A DNA stretch of 64,000 nt from positions 181,021,152 to 181,085,151 of the forward strand of contig OZ024743.1 in assembly GCA_964016885.1 (NCBI GenBank). Reading direction: 5' to 3'. Made by a program: the position numbers and the translations under genes. The DNA comes from Eledone cirrhosa (Eukaryota; Mollusca; Cephalopoda; Octopoda; Eledonidae). This document shows, piece by piece, positions 39,388 to 53,700 of this stretch (within the stretch, counting starts at the first letter, position 1; each line of letters starts with the position of its first letter). The notes beneath the pieces are model-generated. The model saw nothing but the letters and a program-made list of their open reading frames with translations, searched no databases and was not told where the DNA came from.

Positions 39388-42300
39388 ACAAATGCCTCTC
39401 AGTTGTTGGATTACCACTCTAGTTGTGCCACTGATGAAGCCAGTTGTTGGAGTACCACTCTAGTTGTGCCACTGATGCAGCCAGTCGTTGGGTACCACTC
39501 TAGTTGTGCCACTGATGCAGCCTGTTGTTGGAGTACAACTCTAGTTGTGCCACTGATGCAGTCAGTTGTTGGATTACCACTCTAGTTGTGCCACTGATGC
39601 AGCCAGTTATTGGAGTACCACTCTAGTTGTGCCACTGATGCAGCCAGTCGTTGGGTACCACTCTAGTTATGCCACTGATGCAGTCAGTTGTTGGAGTACA
39701 ACTCTAGTTGTGCCACTGATGCAGTCAGTTGTTGGATTACCACTCTAGTTGTGCCACTGATGGAGCCAGTCGTTTTGTACCACTCTAGTTGTGCCACTGA
39801 TGCACTCAGTTGTTAGAATACCATTCTAGTTGTGCCACTGATGCAGCCAGTTGTTGGGGTGCCACTCTAGTTGTGCCACTGATGCAGCCAGTTGTTGGAG
39901 TACCTCTCTAGTTGTGCCACTGATGCAGCCAGTTGTTGGAGTACAACTCTAGTTGTACCACTGATGCAGCCAGTCGTTTTGTTCCACTCTAGTTGTGCCA
40001 CTGATGCAGTCAGTTGTTGGAGTACCACTCTAGTTGTGCCACTGATGCAGCCAGGTGTTGGAGTACCACTCTAGTTGTGTCACTGATGCAGCCAGTTGTT
40101 GGAGTACCACTGTAGTTGTGTCACTGATGCAGCCAGTCTTTGGGTACCACTCTAGTTGTGCCATTGATACAGTCAGTTGTTGCAGTACCACTCTAGTTGT
40201 GCCACAGATGTAGCCAGTTGTTGGAGTACCACTCTAGTTGTGCCACTGATGCAGCCAGTTGTTGGAGTACCACTCTAGTTGTGCAACTGATGCAGCCAGT
40301 TGTTGGAGTACCACTCTAGATGTGCCACTGATGCAGCCAGTCGTTGGTTACCACTCTAGTTGTTCCACTGATGCAGCGTGTTGTTGGAGCACCACTCTAG
40401 TTGTGCCACTGATGCAGGCAATTGTTGGACTACCACTCTAGTTGTGCCACAAATGCACTCAGTTGTTGGAGTACCACTCTAGTTGTGCAACTGATGCAGC
40501 CAGTTGTTGGAGTACCACTCTAGTTGTGCCACTGATGCAGCCAGTTGTTGGAGTACCACTCTAGTTGTGCCACTGATGCTGCCAGTTGTTGGAGTACCAC
40601 TCTAGTTGTGCCACTGATGCAGCCAGTCTGTGGGTACCACTCTAGTTGTGCCACTGATACAGCCAGTTGTTGGAATACCACTCTAGTTTTGCCACAGATG
40701 TAGCCACTTGTTGGAGTACCACTCTAGTTGTGCCGCTGATGCAGCCAGTTGTTGGAGTACCACTCTAGTTGTGCGACTGATGCCGTCAATTGTTGGAGTA
40801 CCACTCTAGTTGTGCCACAAATGCACTCAGTTGTTGGAGTACCATTCTAGTTGTGCCACTGATGCAGCCAGTTGTTGGGGTGCCACTCTAGTTGTGCCAC
40901 TGATGCAGCCAGTTGTTGGAGTACCTCTCTAGTTGTGCCACTGATGCAGCCACTTGTTGGAGTACCACTCTAGTTGTGCCACTGATGCAGTCAATTGTTG
41001 GAGTTCCACTCTAGTTGTGCCACAAATGCACTCAGTTGTTGGAGTACCACTCTAGTTGTGCAACTGATGCAGCCAGTTGTTGGAGTACCACTCTAGTTGT
41101 GGCATTGATGCAGTCAGTTGTTGCAGTACCACTCTAATTGTGCCACTGATGCAGCCAGTTGTTGGAGTACCACTCTAGTTGTGCCACTGATACAGCCAGT
41201 TGTTGGAGTACCACTCTAGTTGTGTCACTGTTGCAGCCAGTTGTTGCAGTACCACTCTAGTTGTGCCACTGATGCAGCCAGTTGTTGGAGTACCACTCTA
41301 GTTGTGTCACTCATGCAGTCAGTTGTTGGAGTACCACTCTAGTTGTGCCACTGATGCAGCCAGTTGTTGGAGTACCTATCTAGTTGTGCCACTCATGCAG
41401 TCAGTTTTGGGAGTACCACTCTGGTTGTGTCACTGATGCAGCCAGTTGTTGGAGTACCACTCTAGTTGTGCCACTGATGCAGCCAGTCTTTGGGTACCAC
41501 TCTAGTTGTGCCACTGATGCAGCCAGTTGTTCGAGTACCACTCTAGTTATGCCACTGATGCAGTCAGTTATTCGAGTACCACTCTAGTTGTGTCACTGAT
41601 GCAGCCAGTCTTTGGGTACCACTCTAGTTGTGCCACTGATACAGTCAGTTGTTGCAGTACCACTCTAGTTGTGCCACAGATGTAGCCAGTTGTTGGAGTA
41701 CCACTCTAGTTGTGCCACTGATGCAGCCAGTTGTTGGAGTACCACTCTAGTTGTGCAACTGATGCAGCCAGTTGTTGGAGTACCACTCTAGATGTGCCAC
41801 TGATGCAGCCAGTCGTTGGTTACCACTCTAGTTGTTCCACTGATGCAGCGTGTTGTTGGAGCACCACTCTAGTTGTGCCACTGATGCAGGCAATTGTTGG
41901 ACTACCACTCTAGTTGTGCCACAAATGCACTCAGTTGTTGGAGTACCACTCTAGTTGTGCAACTGATGCAGCCAGTTGTTGGAGTACCACTCTATTTGTG
42001 TCACTGATGCAGCCAGTTTTTGGAGTAACACTCTAGTTGTGCCACTGAGGCAGCCAGTTGTTGGAGTACGACTCTAGTTGTGTCACTGATGCAGCCAGTT
42101 GTTGGAGTACCACTCTAGTTGTGCCACTGATGCAGCCAGTTGTTGGAGTACCAATCTAGTTGTGCCACTGATGCAGCCAGTTTTTGGAGTACCACTCTAG
42201 TTGTGCCACTCATGCAGTCAGTTGTTGGAGTACCACTCTAGTTGTGCCACTGATGCAGCCAGTTGTTGGAGTACCACTCTAGATGTGTCACTGAAGCAGC

Positions 42301-43230
42301 CAGTCGTTGGGTACCACTCTAGTCGTGCCACTGATGCAGCCTGTTGTTGGAGTACCATTCAAGTTTTGCCACTGATGCAGTCAGTTGTTGGAGTACCACT
42401 CTAGTTGTGCCACTGATGCAGCCAGTTGTTGGAGTACCACTCTAGTTGTGCCACTGATGCAATCAGTTGCTGGAGTACCACTCTAATTGTGCAACTGCTG
42501 CAGCCAGTTGTTTGAGTACCACTCTAGTTGTGCCACTGATGCAGCCAGTTGTTGGAGTACCACTCTAGTTGTGCCACTGATGCAGCCAGTTGTTGGAGTA
42601 ACACTCTAGTTGTGCCACTGATGCAGCCAGGTGTTACAGTACCACTCTAGTTGTGTCAATGATGCAGCCAGCTGTTGGAGTACCACTCTAGTTGTGTCAC
42701 TGATGCAGCCAGTCTTTGGGTACCACTCTAGTTGTGCCACTGATACAGCCAGTTGTTGGAATACCACTCTAGTTGTGTCACTGATGCAGCCATTTGTTGG
42801 AGTACCACTTTAGTTGTACCACTGATGCAGCCAGTTGTTGAAGTACCACTCTAGATGTGCCACTGATGCAGCCAGTCGTTGGGTACCACACTAGTTGTTC
42901 CACTGATGCAGCCTGTTGTTGGAGCACCACTCTAGTTGTGCCACTGATGCAGTCAATTGTTGGAGTACCACTCTAGTTGTGTCACAAATGCACTCAGTTG
43001 TTGGAGTACCACTCTAGTTGTGCAACTGATGCAGCCATTTGTTGGAGTACCACTCTAGTTGTGCCATTGATGCAGTCAGTTGTTGGAGTACCACTCTAGT
43101 TGTGCCACTGATGCAGCCAGTTGTTGGAGTACCACTCTAGTTGTGTCACTGATGCAGCCAGTTGTTGGAGTACCACTCAATTGTGCCACTGATGCAGCCA
43201 GTTGTTAGAGTACCACTCTAGTTATGCCAC
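39388..43230 (+). repeat. Higher-order repeat copy 5, right end replaced
   Basis: Follows copy 4 marker by marker at 3,922 bp until about 43,200. There, after the TTAGAGTACC unit, it switches to a unit series resembling 13.5 and 17.6 kb instead of reaching the expected ACAAATGCCTCTCAG marker. Confidence 0.8.
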
Positions 43231-46200
43231 TGATGCAGCCAGTTGTTGGAGTACCACTCTAGTTTTGCAACTGATACAGCCAGTCTTTGGGTACCACTCT
43301 AGTTGTGCCACTGATACAGCCAGTTGTTGGAGTACCACTCTAGTTGTGCAACTGATGCAGCCAGTTGCTGGAGTACCACTCTAGTTGTGTCACTGATGCA
43401 GCCAGTTGTTGGAGTACCACTCTAGTTGTGCGACTGATGCAGCCAGTTGTTGGAGTACCACTCTAGTTGTGCCACTGATGCAGTCAGTTGTTGGAGTACC
43501 ATTCTAGTTGTGCCACTGATGCAGCCAGTCGTTGGAGTACCACTCTAGTTGTGCCACTGATGCAGCCAGTTGTTCGAGTACCACTCTAGTTGTGCCACTG
43601 ATGCAGTCAGTTGTTCGAGTACCACTCTAGTTGTGTCACTGATACAGCCAGTTGTTGGAGTACCACTCTATTTGTGTCACTGATGCAGCCAGTTTTTGGA
43701 GTAACACTCTAGTTGTGCCACTGAGGCAGCCAGTTGTTGGAGTACCACTCTAGTTGTGCAACTGATGCAGCCAGTTGTTGGAGTACCACTCTAGTTGTGC
43801 CACTGATGCAGCCAGTTGTTGGAGTACCACTCTAGTTGTGCCACTGATACAGCCAGTCTTTGTGTACCACTCTAGTTGTGCCACTGATACAGCCAGTTGT
43901 TGGAGTACCACTCTAGTTGTGCAACTGCTGCAGCCAGTTGCTGGAGTACCACTCTAGTTGTGTCACTGATGCAGCCAGTTGTTGGAGTACCACTCTAGTT
44001 GTGCCACTGATGCAGCCAATTGTTGGTGTACCACTCTAGGTGTGTCACTGATGCAGCCAGTTGTTGGAGTACCACTCTAGTTGTGCCACTGATGCAGCCA
44101 GTTGTTGGAGTACCATTCTAGTTGTGCCACTGATGCAGTCAGTTGTTGGAGTACCACTCTAATTGTGCCCCTGATGCAGCCAGTTGTTGGAGTACCACTC
44201 TAGTTGTGCCACTGATACAGCCAGTCTTTGGGTACCACTCTAGTTGTGCCACTGATACAGCCAGTTGTTGGAGTACCACTGTAGTTGTGCAACTGATGCA
44301 GCCAGTTGCTGGAGTACCACTCTATTTGTGTCACTGATGCAGCCAGTTGTTGGAGTACCACTCTAGTTGTGTCACTGATGCAGCCAGTTGTTGGAGTACC
44401 ACTCTAGTTGTGCGACTGATGCAGCCAGTTGTTGGAGTATCACTCTAGTTGTGCCACTGATGCAGTCAGTTGTTGGAGTACCACTCTAGTTGTGCCCCTG
44501 ATGCAGCCAGTTGTTGGAGTACCACTCTAGTTGTGCCGCTGATGCAGCCAGTCGTTGGGTACCACTCTAGTTGTGCCACTGATGTAGCCTGTTGTTTCAG
44601 TACCACTCTAGTTGTGCCACTGATGCAGTCAGTTGTTGGAGTACCACTCTAGTTGTGCCACAAATGCCTCTCAGTTGTTGGATTACCACTCTAGTTGTGC
44701 CACTGATGAAGCCAGTTGTTGGAGTACCACTCTAGTTGTGCCACTGATGCAGCCAGTCGTTGGGTACCACTCTAGTTGTGCCACTGATGCAGCCTGTTGT
44801 TGGAGTACAACTCTAGTTGTGCCACTGATGCAGTCAGTTGTTGGATTACCACTCTAGTTGTGCCACTGATGCAGCCAGTTATTGGAGTACCACTCTAGTT
44901 GTGCCACTGATGCAGCCAGTCGTTGGGTACCACTCTAGTTGTGCCACTGATGCAGTCAGTTGTTGGAGTACAACTCTAGTTGTGCCACTGATGCAGTCAG
45001 TTGTTGGATTACCACTCTAGTTGTGCCACTGATGGAGCCAGTCGTTTTGTACCACTCTAGTTGTGCCACTGATGCACTCAGTTGTTAGAATACCATTCTA
45101 GTTGTGCCACTGATGCAGCCAGTTGTTGGGGTGCCACTCTAGTTGTGCCACTGATGCAGCCAGTTGTTGGAGTACCTCTCTAGTTGTGCCACTGATGCTG
45201 CCAGTTGTTGGAGTACCACTCTAGTTGTGCCACTGATGCAGCCAGTTGTTGGAGTACAACTCTAGTTGTGCCACTGATGCAGCCAGTCGTTTTGTTCCAA
45301 TCTAGTTGTGCCACTGATGCAGTCAGTTGTTGGAGTACCACTCTAGTTGTGCCACTGATGCAGCCAGGTGTTGGAGTACCACTCTAGTTGTGTCACTGAT
45401 GCAGCCAGTTGTTGGAGTACCACTGTAGTTGTGTCACTGATGCAGCCAGTCTTTGGGTACCACTCTAGTTGTGCCACTGATACAGTCAGTTGTTGCAGTA
45501 CCACTCTAGTTGTGCCACAGATGTAGCCAGTTGTTGGAGTACCACTCTAGTTGTGCCACTGATGCAGCCAGTTGTTGGAGTACCACTCTAGGTGTGCAAC
45601 TGATTCAGCCAGTTGTTGGAGTACCACTCTAGATGTGCCACTGATGCAGCCAGTCGTTGGTTACCACTCTAGTTGTTCCACTGATGCAGCGTGTTGTTGG
45701 AGCACCACTCTAGTTGTGCCACTGATGCAGGCAATTGTTGGACTACCACTTTAGTTGTGCCACAAATGCACTCAGTTTTTGGAGTACCACTCTAGTTGTG
45801 CAACTGATGCAGCCAGTTGTTGGAGTACCACTCTAGTTGTGCCACTGATGCAGCCAGTTGTTGGAGTACCACTCTAGTTGTGCCACTGATGCTGCCAGTT
45901 GTTGGAGTACCACTCTAGTTGTGCCACTGATGCAGCCAGTCTGTGGGTACCACTCTAGTTGTGCCACTGATACAGCCAGTTGTTGGAATACCACTCTAGT
46001 TTTGCCACAGATGTAGCCACTTGTTGGAGTACCACTCTAGTTGTGCCGCTGATGCAGCCAGTTGTTGGAGTACCACTCTAGTTGTGCGACTGATGCCGTC
46101 AATTGTTGGAGTACCACTCTAGTTGTGCCACAAATGCACTCAGTTGTTGGAGTACCATTCTAGTTGTGCCACTGATGCAGCCAGTTGTTGGGGTGCCACT

Positions 46201-49110
46201 CTAGTTGTGCCACTGATGCAGCCAGTTGTTGGAGTACCTCTCTAGTTGTGCCACTGATGCAGCCACTTGTTGGAGTACCACTCTAGTTGTGCCACTGATG
46301 CAGTCAATTGTTGGAGTACCACTCTAGTTGTGCCACAAATGCACTCAGTTGTTGGAGTACCACTCTAGTTGTGCAACTGATGCAGCCAGTTGTTGGAGTA
46401 CCACTCTAGTTGTGCCATTGATGCAGTCAGTTGTTGCAGTACCACTCTAATTGTGCCACTGATGCAGCCAGTTGTTGGAGTACCACTCTAGTTGTGCCAC
46501 TGATACAGCCAGTTGTTGGAGTACCACTCTAGTTGTGTCACTGTTGCAGCCAGTTGTTGCAGTACCACTCTAGTTGTGCCACTGATGCAGCCAGTTGTTG
46601 GAGTACCACTCTAGTTGTGTCACTCATGCAGTCAGTTGTTGGAGTACCACTCTAGTTGTGCCACTGATGCAGCCAGTTGTTGGAGTACCTATCTAGTTGT
46701 GCCACTCATGCAGTCAGTTTTGGGAGTACCACTCTGGTTGTGTCACTGATGCAGCCAGTTGTTGGAGTACCACTCTAGTTGTGCCACTGATGCAGCCAGT
46801 CTTTGGGTACCACTCTAGTTGTGCCACTGATGCAGTCAGTTGTTCGAGTACCACTCTAGTTATGCCACTGATGCAGTCAGTTATTCGAGTACCACTCTAG
46901 TTGTGTCACTGATGCAGCCAGTCCTTGGGTACCACTCTAGTTGTGCCACTGATGCAGCCAGTTGTTGGAGTACCACTCTAGTTGTACCACTGATGCAGTC
47001 AGTTGTTGGAGTACCACTCTATTTGTGTCACTGATGCAGCCAGTATTTGGAGTAACACTCTAGTTGTGCCACTGAGGCAGCCAGTTGTTGGAGTACGACT
47101 CTAGTTGTGTCACTGATGCAGCCAGTTGTTGGAGTACCACTCTAGTTGTGCCACTGAGGCAGCCAGTTGTTGGAGTACCACGCTTGTTGTGAAACTGATG
47201 GAGCCAGTTGTTGGAGTACCACTCTAGTTGTACCACTGATGCAGTCAGTTGTTGGAGTACCACTCTAGTTGTGCCACTGATGCAGCCAGTCTTTGGGTAC
47301 CACTCTAGTTGTGCCACTGATGCAGCCAGTTGTTGGAGTACCACTCTAGTTGTACCACTGATGCAGTCAGTTGTTGGAGTACCAATCTAGTTGTGCCACT
47401 GATGCAGCCAGTTGTTGGAGTGCCACTCTAATTGTGCCACTGATGCAGTCAGTTGTTGGAGTACCACTCTAGTTGTGCCACTCATGCAGTCAGTTGTTGG
47501 AGTACCACTCTAGTTGTGTCAATGATGCAGCCAGTAGTTGGAGTACCACGCTACTTGTGCCACTGATGCAGCCAGTCCTTGGGTACCACTCTAGTTGTGC
47601 CACTCATGCAGTCAGTTGTTGGAGTACCACTCTAGTTGTGTCAATGATGCAGCCATTTGTTGGAGTACCACTCTAGTTGTGCCATTGATGCAGTCAGTTG
47701 TTGGAGTACCACTCTAGTTGTGCCACTGATACAGCCAGTTGTTGAAGTACCACTCTAGTTGTGCCACTGATGCAGCCAGTTGTTGGAGTACCACTCTAGT
47801 TGTGCCACTGATGCAGCCAGTTGTTGGAGTACCACTCTAGTTGTGCCACTGATGCAGCCAGTTGTTGGAGAACCACTCTAGTTGTGCCACTGATGCAGCC
47901 AGGTGTTGGAGTAGCACTCTAGTTGTGTCACTGATGCAGCCAGTTGTTGGAGTACCACTCTAGTTGTGCCACTGATGCAGCCAATCTTTGGGTACCACTC
48001 TAGTTGTGCCACTGATACAGCCAGTTGTTGGAATACCACTCTAGTTGTGCCACAGATGTAGCCAGTTGTTGGAGTACCACTCTAGTTGTGCCACTGATGC
48101 AGCCAGTTGTTGGAGTACCACTCTAGTTGTGCAACAGATGCAGCCTGTTGTTGGAGCACCACTCTAGTTGTGCCTCTGATGCAGTCAATTGTTGGAGTAC
48201 CACTCTAGTTGTGCCACAAATGCACTCAGTTGTTGGAGTACCACTCTATTTGTGCAACTGATGCAGCCATTTGTTGGAGTACCACTCTAGTTATGCCACT
48301 GATGTAGCCAGTTGTTGGAGTACCACTCTAGTTGTGTCACTGATGCAGCCAGTTGTTGGAGTACCACTATAGTTGTGCCACTCATGCAGCCAGTTGTTGG
48401 AGTACCACTCTAGTTGTGCCACTGATGCAGCCAGTTGTTGGAGTACAACTCTAATTGTGCCACTGATGCAGCCAGTTGTTGGAGTACCACTCTAGTTGTG
48501 CCACTGATGCAGTCAGTTGTTGGAGTACCACTCTAGTTCTGTCACTGATGCAGCCAGTTGTTGCAGTACCCCTCTAGATGTGCCACTGATGCAGCCAGTC
48601 TTTGGGTACCACTCTAGTTGTGCCACTGATGCAGCCAGTTGTTCGAATACCACTCTAGTTGTGCCACTGATGCAGTCAGTTGTTCGTGTACCACTCTAGT
48701 TGTGTCACTGATACAGCCAGTTGATGGAGTACCACTCTATTTGTGTCACTGTTGCAGCCAGTTTTTGGAGTAACACTCTAGTTGTGCCACTGAGGCAGCC
48801 AGTTGTTGGAGTACCACTCTAGTTGTGTCACTGATGCAGCCAGTTTTTGGAGTACCACTCTTGTTGTGAAACTGATGGAGCCAGTTGTTGGAGTACCACT
48901 CTAGTTGTGTCAATGATGCAGCCAGTAGTTGGAGTACCACTCTACTTGTGCCACTGATGCAGCCAGTCCTTGGGTACCACTCTAGTTGTGCCACTGATGC
49001 AGCCTGTTGTTGGAGTACCACTCTAGTTGTACCACTGATGCAGTCAGTTGTTGGAGTAGCACTCTAGTTGTGCCACTGATGCAGCCAGTCTTTGGGTCCA
49101 ACTCTAGTTG
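41970..49110 (+). repeat. First copy of a ~7.1-kb direct duplication
   Basis: Everything I checked from about 41.97 kb recurs 8,787 bp later with only sparse base changes (for example at 42,365, 42,602 and 43,266). The shift changes to 8,705 bp before 46.7 kb, to 8,664 near 47.87 kb, and to 8,910 by 48.75 kb, in steps of 82, 41 and about 246 bp. Confidence 0.8.
43590..46960 (+). repeat. Long-range copy of 23.70-27.0 kb
   Basis: Landmarks at 23,877, 24,245 and 24,572 recur at 43,775, 44,143 and 44,470, an exact 19,898-bp shift. The shift becomes 19,939 and 19,980 after one-unit changes, and returns to 19,939 at 26,758/46,697. The two stretches share even rare variants such as the CTTTGTGTACC unit. 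Confidence 0.8.
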
Positions 49111-50756
49111 TGCCACTGATGCAGCCAGTTGTTGCAGTACCAGTCTAGTTGTGCCATTGATGCAGCCAGTCGTTGGGTACCACTCTAGTTGTCCCACTGA
49201 TGCAGCCAGTTGTTGGAGTACCACTCTAGTTGTGCCACTGATGCAGTCAGTTGTTCGAGTACCACTCTAGTTGTGTCACTGATACAGCCAGTTGTTGGAG
49301 TACCACTCTATTTGTGTAACTGATGCAGCCAGTTTTTGGAGTAACACTCTAGTTGTGCCACTGATACAGCCAGTTGTTTGAGTACCACTCTAGTTCTGTC
49401 ACTGATGCAGCCAGTTGTTGCAGTACCCCTCTAGATGTGCCACTGATGCAGCCTGTTGTTTCAGTACCACTCTAGTTGTGCCACTGATGCAGCCTGTTGT
49501 TGGAGTACAACTCTAGTTGTGCCACTGATGCAGTCAGTTGTTGGATTACCACTCTAGTTGTGCCACTGATGCAGCCAGTTATTGGAGTACCACACTAGTT
49601 GTGCCACTGATGCAGCCAGTCGTTGGGTACCACTCTAGTTGTGCCACTGATGCAGTCAGTTGTTGGAGTACAACTCTAGTTTGGCCACTGATGCAGTCAG
49701 TTGTTGAATTACCACTCTAGTTGTGCCACTGATGGAGCCAGTCGTTTTGTACCACTCTAGTTGTGCCACTGATGCACTCAGTTGTTAGAATACCATTCTA
49801 GTTGTGCCACTGATGCAGCCAGTTGTTGGGGTGCCACTCTAGTTGTGCCAGTGATGCAGCCAGTTGTTGGAGTACCTCTCTAGTTGTGCCACTGATGCAG
49901 CCAGTTGTTGGAGTACCACTCTAGTTGTGCCACTGATGCAGCCAGTTGTTGGAGTACAACTCTAGTTGTACCACTGATGCAGCCAGTCGTTTTGTTCCAC
50001 TCTAGTTGTGCCACTGATGCAGTCAGTTGTTGGAGTACCACTCTAGTTGTGCCACTGATGCAGCCAGGTGTTGGAGTACCACTCTAGTTGTGCCACAAAT
50101 GCACTCAGTTGTTGGAGTACCACTCTAGTTGTGCAACTGATGCAGCCAGTTGTTGGAGTACCACTCTAGTTGTGCCATTGATGCAGTCAGTTGTTGCAGT
50201 ACCACTCTAATTGTGCCACTGATGCAGCCAGTTGTTGGAGTACCACTCTAGTTGTGCCACTGATACAGCCAGTTGTTGGAGTACCACTCTAGTTGTGTCA
50301 CTGTTGCAGCCAGTTGTTGCAGTACCACTCTAGTTGTGCCACTGATGCAGCCAGTTGTTGGAGTACCACTCTAGTTGTGTCACTCATGCAGTCAGTTGTT
50401 GGAGTACCACTCTAGTTGTGCCACTGATGCAGCCAGTTGTTGGAGTACCTATCTAGTTGTGCCACTCATGCAGTCAGTTTTGGGAGTACCACTCTGGTTG
50501 TGTCACTGATGCAGCCAGTTGTTGGAGTACCACTCTAGTTGTGCCACTGATGCAGCCAGTCTTTGGGTACCACTCTAGTTGTGCCACTGATGCAGCCAGT
50601 TGTTCGAGTACCACTCTAGTTATGCCACTGATGCAGTCAGTTATTCGAGTACCACTCTAGTTGTGTCACTGATGGAGCCAGTCCTTGGGTACCACTCTAG
50701 TTGTGCCACTGATGCAGCCAGTTGTTGGAGTACCACTCTAGTTGTACCACTGATGC

Positions 50757-53700
50757 AGTCAGTTGTTGGAGTACCACTCTATTTGTGTCACTGATGCAGC
50801 CAGTTTTTGGAGTAACACTCTAGTTGTGCCACTGAGGCAGCCAGTTGTTGGAGTACGACTCTAGTTGTGTCACTGATGCAGCCAGTTGTTGGAGTACCAC
50901 TCTAGTTGTGCCACTGATGCAGCCAGTTGTTGGAGTACCAATCTAGTTGTGCCACTGATGCAGCTAGTTTTTGGAGTACCACTCTAGTTGTGCCACTCAT
51001 GCAGTCAGTTGTTGGAGTACCACTCTAGTTGTGCCACTGATGCAGCCAGTTGTTGGAGTACCACTCTAGATGTGTCACTGAAGCAGCCAGTCGTTGGGTA
51101 CCACTCTAGTCGTGCCACTGATGCAGCCTGTTGTTGGAGTACCATTCAAGTTGTGCCACTGATGCAGTCAGTTGTTGGAGTACCACTCTAGTTGTGCCAC
51201 TGATGCAGCCAGTTGTTGGAGTACCACTCTAGTTGTGTCACTGATGCAATCAGTTGCTGGAGTACCACTCTAATTGTGCAACTGCTGCAGCCAGTTGTTT
51301 GAGTACCACTCTAGTTGTGCCACTGATGCAGCCAGTTGTTGGAGTACCACTCTAGTTGTGCCACTGATGCAGCCAGTTGTTGGAGTACCACTCTAGTTGT
51401 GCCACTGATGCAGCCAGGTGTTACAGTACCACTCTAGTTGTGTCAATGATGCAGCCAGCTGTTGGAGTACCACTCTAGTTGTGTCACTGATGCAGCCAGT
51501 CTTTGGGTACCACTCTAGTTGTGCCACTGATACAGCCAGTTGTTGGAATACCACTCTAGTTGTGTCACTGATGCAGCCATTTGTTGGAGTACCACTTTAG
51601 TTGTACCACTGATGCAGCCAGTTGTTGAAGTACCACTCTAGATGTGCCACTGATGCAGCCAGTCGTTGGGTACCACACTAGTTGTTCCACTGATGCAGCC
51701 TGTTGTTGGAGCACCACTCTAGTTGTGCCACTGATGCAGTCAATTGTTGGAGTACCACTCTAGTTGTGCCACAAATGCACTCAGTTGTTGGAGTACCACT
51801 CTAGTTGTGCAACTGATGCAGCCATTTGTTGGCGTACCACTCTAGTTGTGCCATTGATGCAGTCAGTTGTTGGAGTACCACTCTAGTTGTGCCACTGATG
51901 CAGCCAGTTGTTGGAGTACCACTCTAGTTGTGTCACTAATGCAGCCAGTTGTTGGAGTACCACTCAATTGTGCCACTGATGCAGCCAGTTGTTAGAGTAC
52001 CACTCTAGTTATGCCACTGATGCAGCCAGTTGTTGGAGTACCACTCTAGTTGTGCAACTGATACAGCCAGTCTTTGGGTACCACTCTAGTTGTGCCACTG
52101 ACACAGCCAGTTGTTGGAGTACCACTCTAGTTGTGCAACTGATGCAGCCAGTTGCTGGAGTACCACTCTAGTTGTGTAACTGATGCAGCCAGTTGTTGGA
52201 GTACCACTCTAGTTGTGCGACTGATGCAGCCAGTTGTTGGAGTACCACTCTAGTTGTGCCACTGATGCAGTCAGTTGTTGGAGTACCATTCTAGTTGTGC
52301 CACTGATGCAGCCAGTCGTTGGAGTACCACTCTAGTTGTGCCACTGATGCAGCCAGTTGTTCGAGTACCACTCTAGTTGTGCCACTGATGCAGTCAGTTG
52401 TTCGAGTACCACTCTAGTTGTGTCACTGATACAGCCAGTTGTTGGAGTACCACTCTATTTGTGTCACAGATGCAGCCAGTTTTTGGAGTAACACTCTAGT
52501 TGTGCCACTGAGGCAGCCAGTTGTTGGAGTACCACTCTAGTTGTGCAACTGATGCAGCCAGTTGTTGGAGTACCACTCTAGTTGTGCCACTGATGCAGCC
52601 AGTTGTTGGAGTACCACTCTAGTTGTGCCACTGATACAGCCAGTCTTTGTGTACCACTCTAGTTGTGCCACTGATACAGCCAGTTGTTGGAGTACCACTC
52701 TAGTTGTGCAACTGCTGCAGCCAGTTGCTGGAGTACCACTCTAGTTGTGTCACTGATGCAGCCAGTTGTTGGAGTACCACTCTAGTTGTGCCACTGATGC
52801 AGCCAGTTGTTGGTGTACCACTCTAGGTGTGTCACTGATGCAGCCAGTTGTTGGAGTACCACTCTAGTTGTGCCACTGATGCAGCCAGTTGTTGGAGTAC
52901 CATTCTAGTTGTGCCACTGATGCAGTCAGTTGTTGGAGTACCACTCTAATTGTGCCCCTGATGCAGCCAGTTGTTGGAGTACCACTCTAGTTGTGCCACT
53001 GATACAGCCAGTCTTTGGGTACCACTCTAGTTGTGCCACTGATACAGCCAGTTGTTGGAGTACCACTGTAGTTGTGCAACTGATGCAGCCAGTTGCTGGA
53101 GTACCACTCTATTTGTGTCACTGATGCAGCCAGTTGTTGGAGTACCACTCTAGTTGTGTCACTGATGCAGACAGTTGTTGGAGTACCACTCTAGTTGTGC
53201 GACTGATGCAGCCAGTTGTTGGAGTATCACTCTAGTTGTGCCACTGATGCAGTCAGTTGTTGGAGTACCACTCTAGTTGTGCCCCTGATGCAGCCAGTTG
53301 TTGGAGTACCACTCTAGTTGTGCCGCTGATGCAGCCAGTCGTTGAGTACCACTCTAGTTGTGCCACTGATGTAGCCTGTTGTTTCAGTACCACTCTAGTT
53401 GTGCCACTGATGCAGTCAGTTGTTGGAGTACCACTCTAGTTGTGCCACAAATGCCTCTCAGTTGTTGGATTACCACTCTAGTTGTGCCACTGATGAAGCC
53501 AGTTGTTGGAGTACCACTCTAGTTGTGCCACTGATGCAGCCAGTCGTTGGGTACCACTCTAGTTGTGCCACTGATGCAGCCTGTTGTTGGAGTACAACTC
53601 TAGTTGTGCCACTGATGCAGTCAGTTGTTGGATTACCACTCTAGTTGTGCCACTGATGCAGCCAGTTATTGGAGTACCACTCTAGTTGTGCCACTGATGC

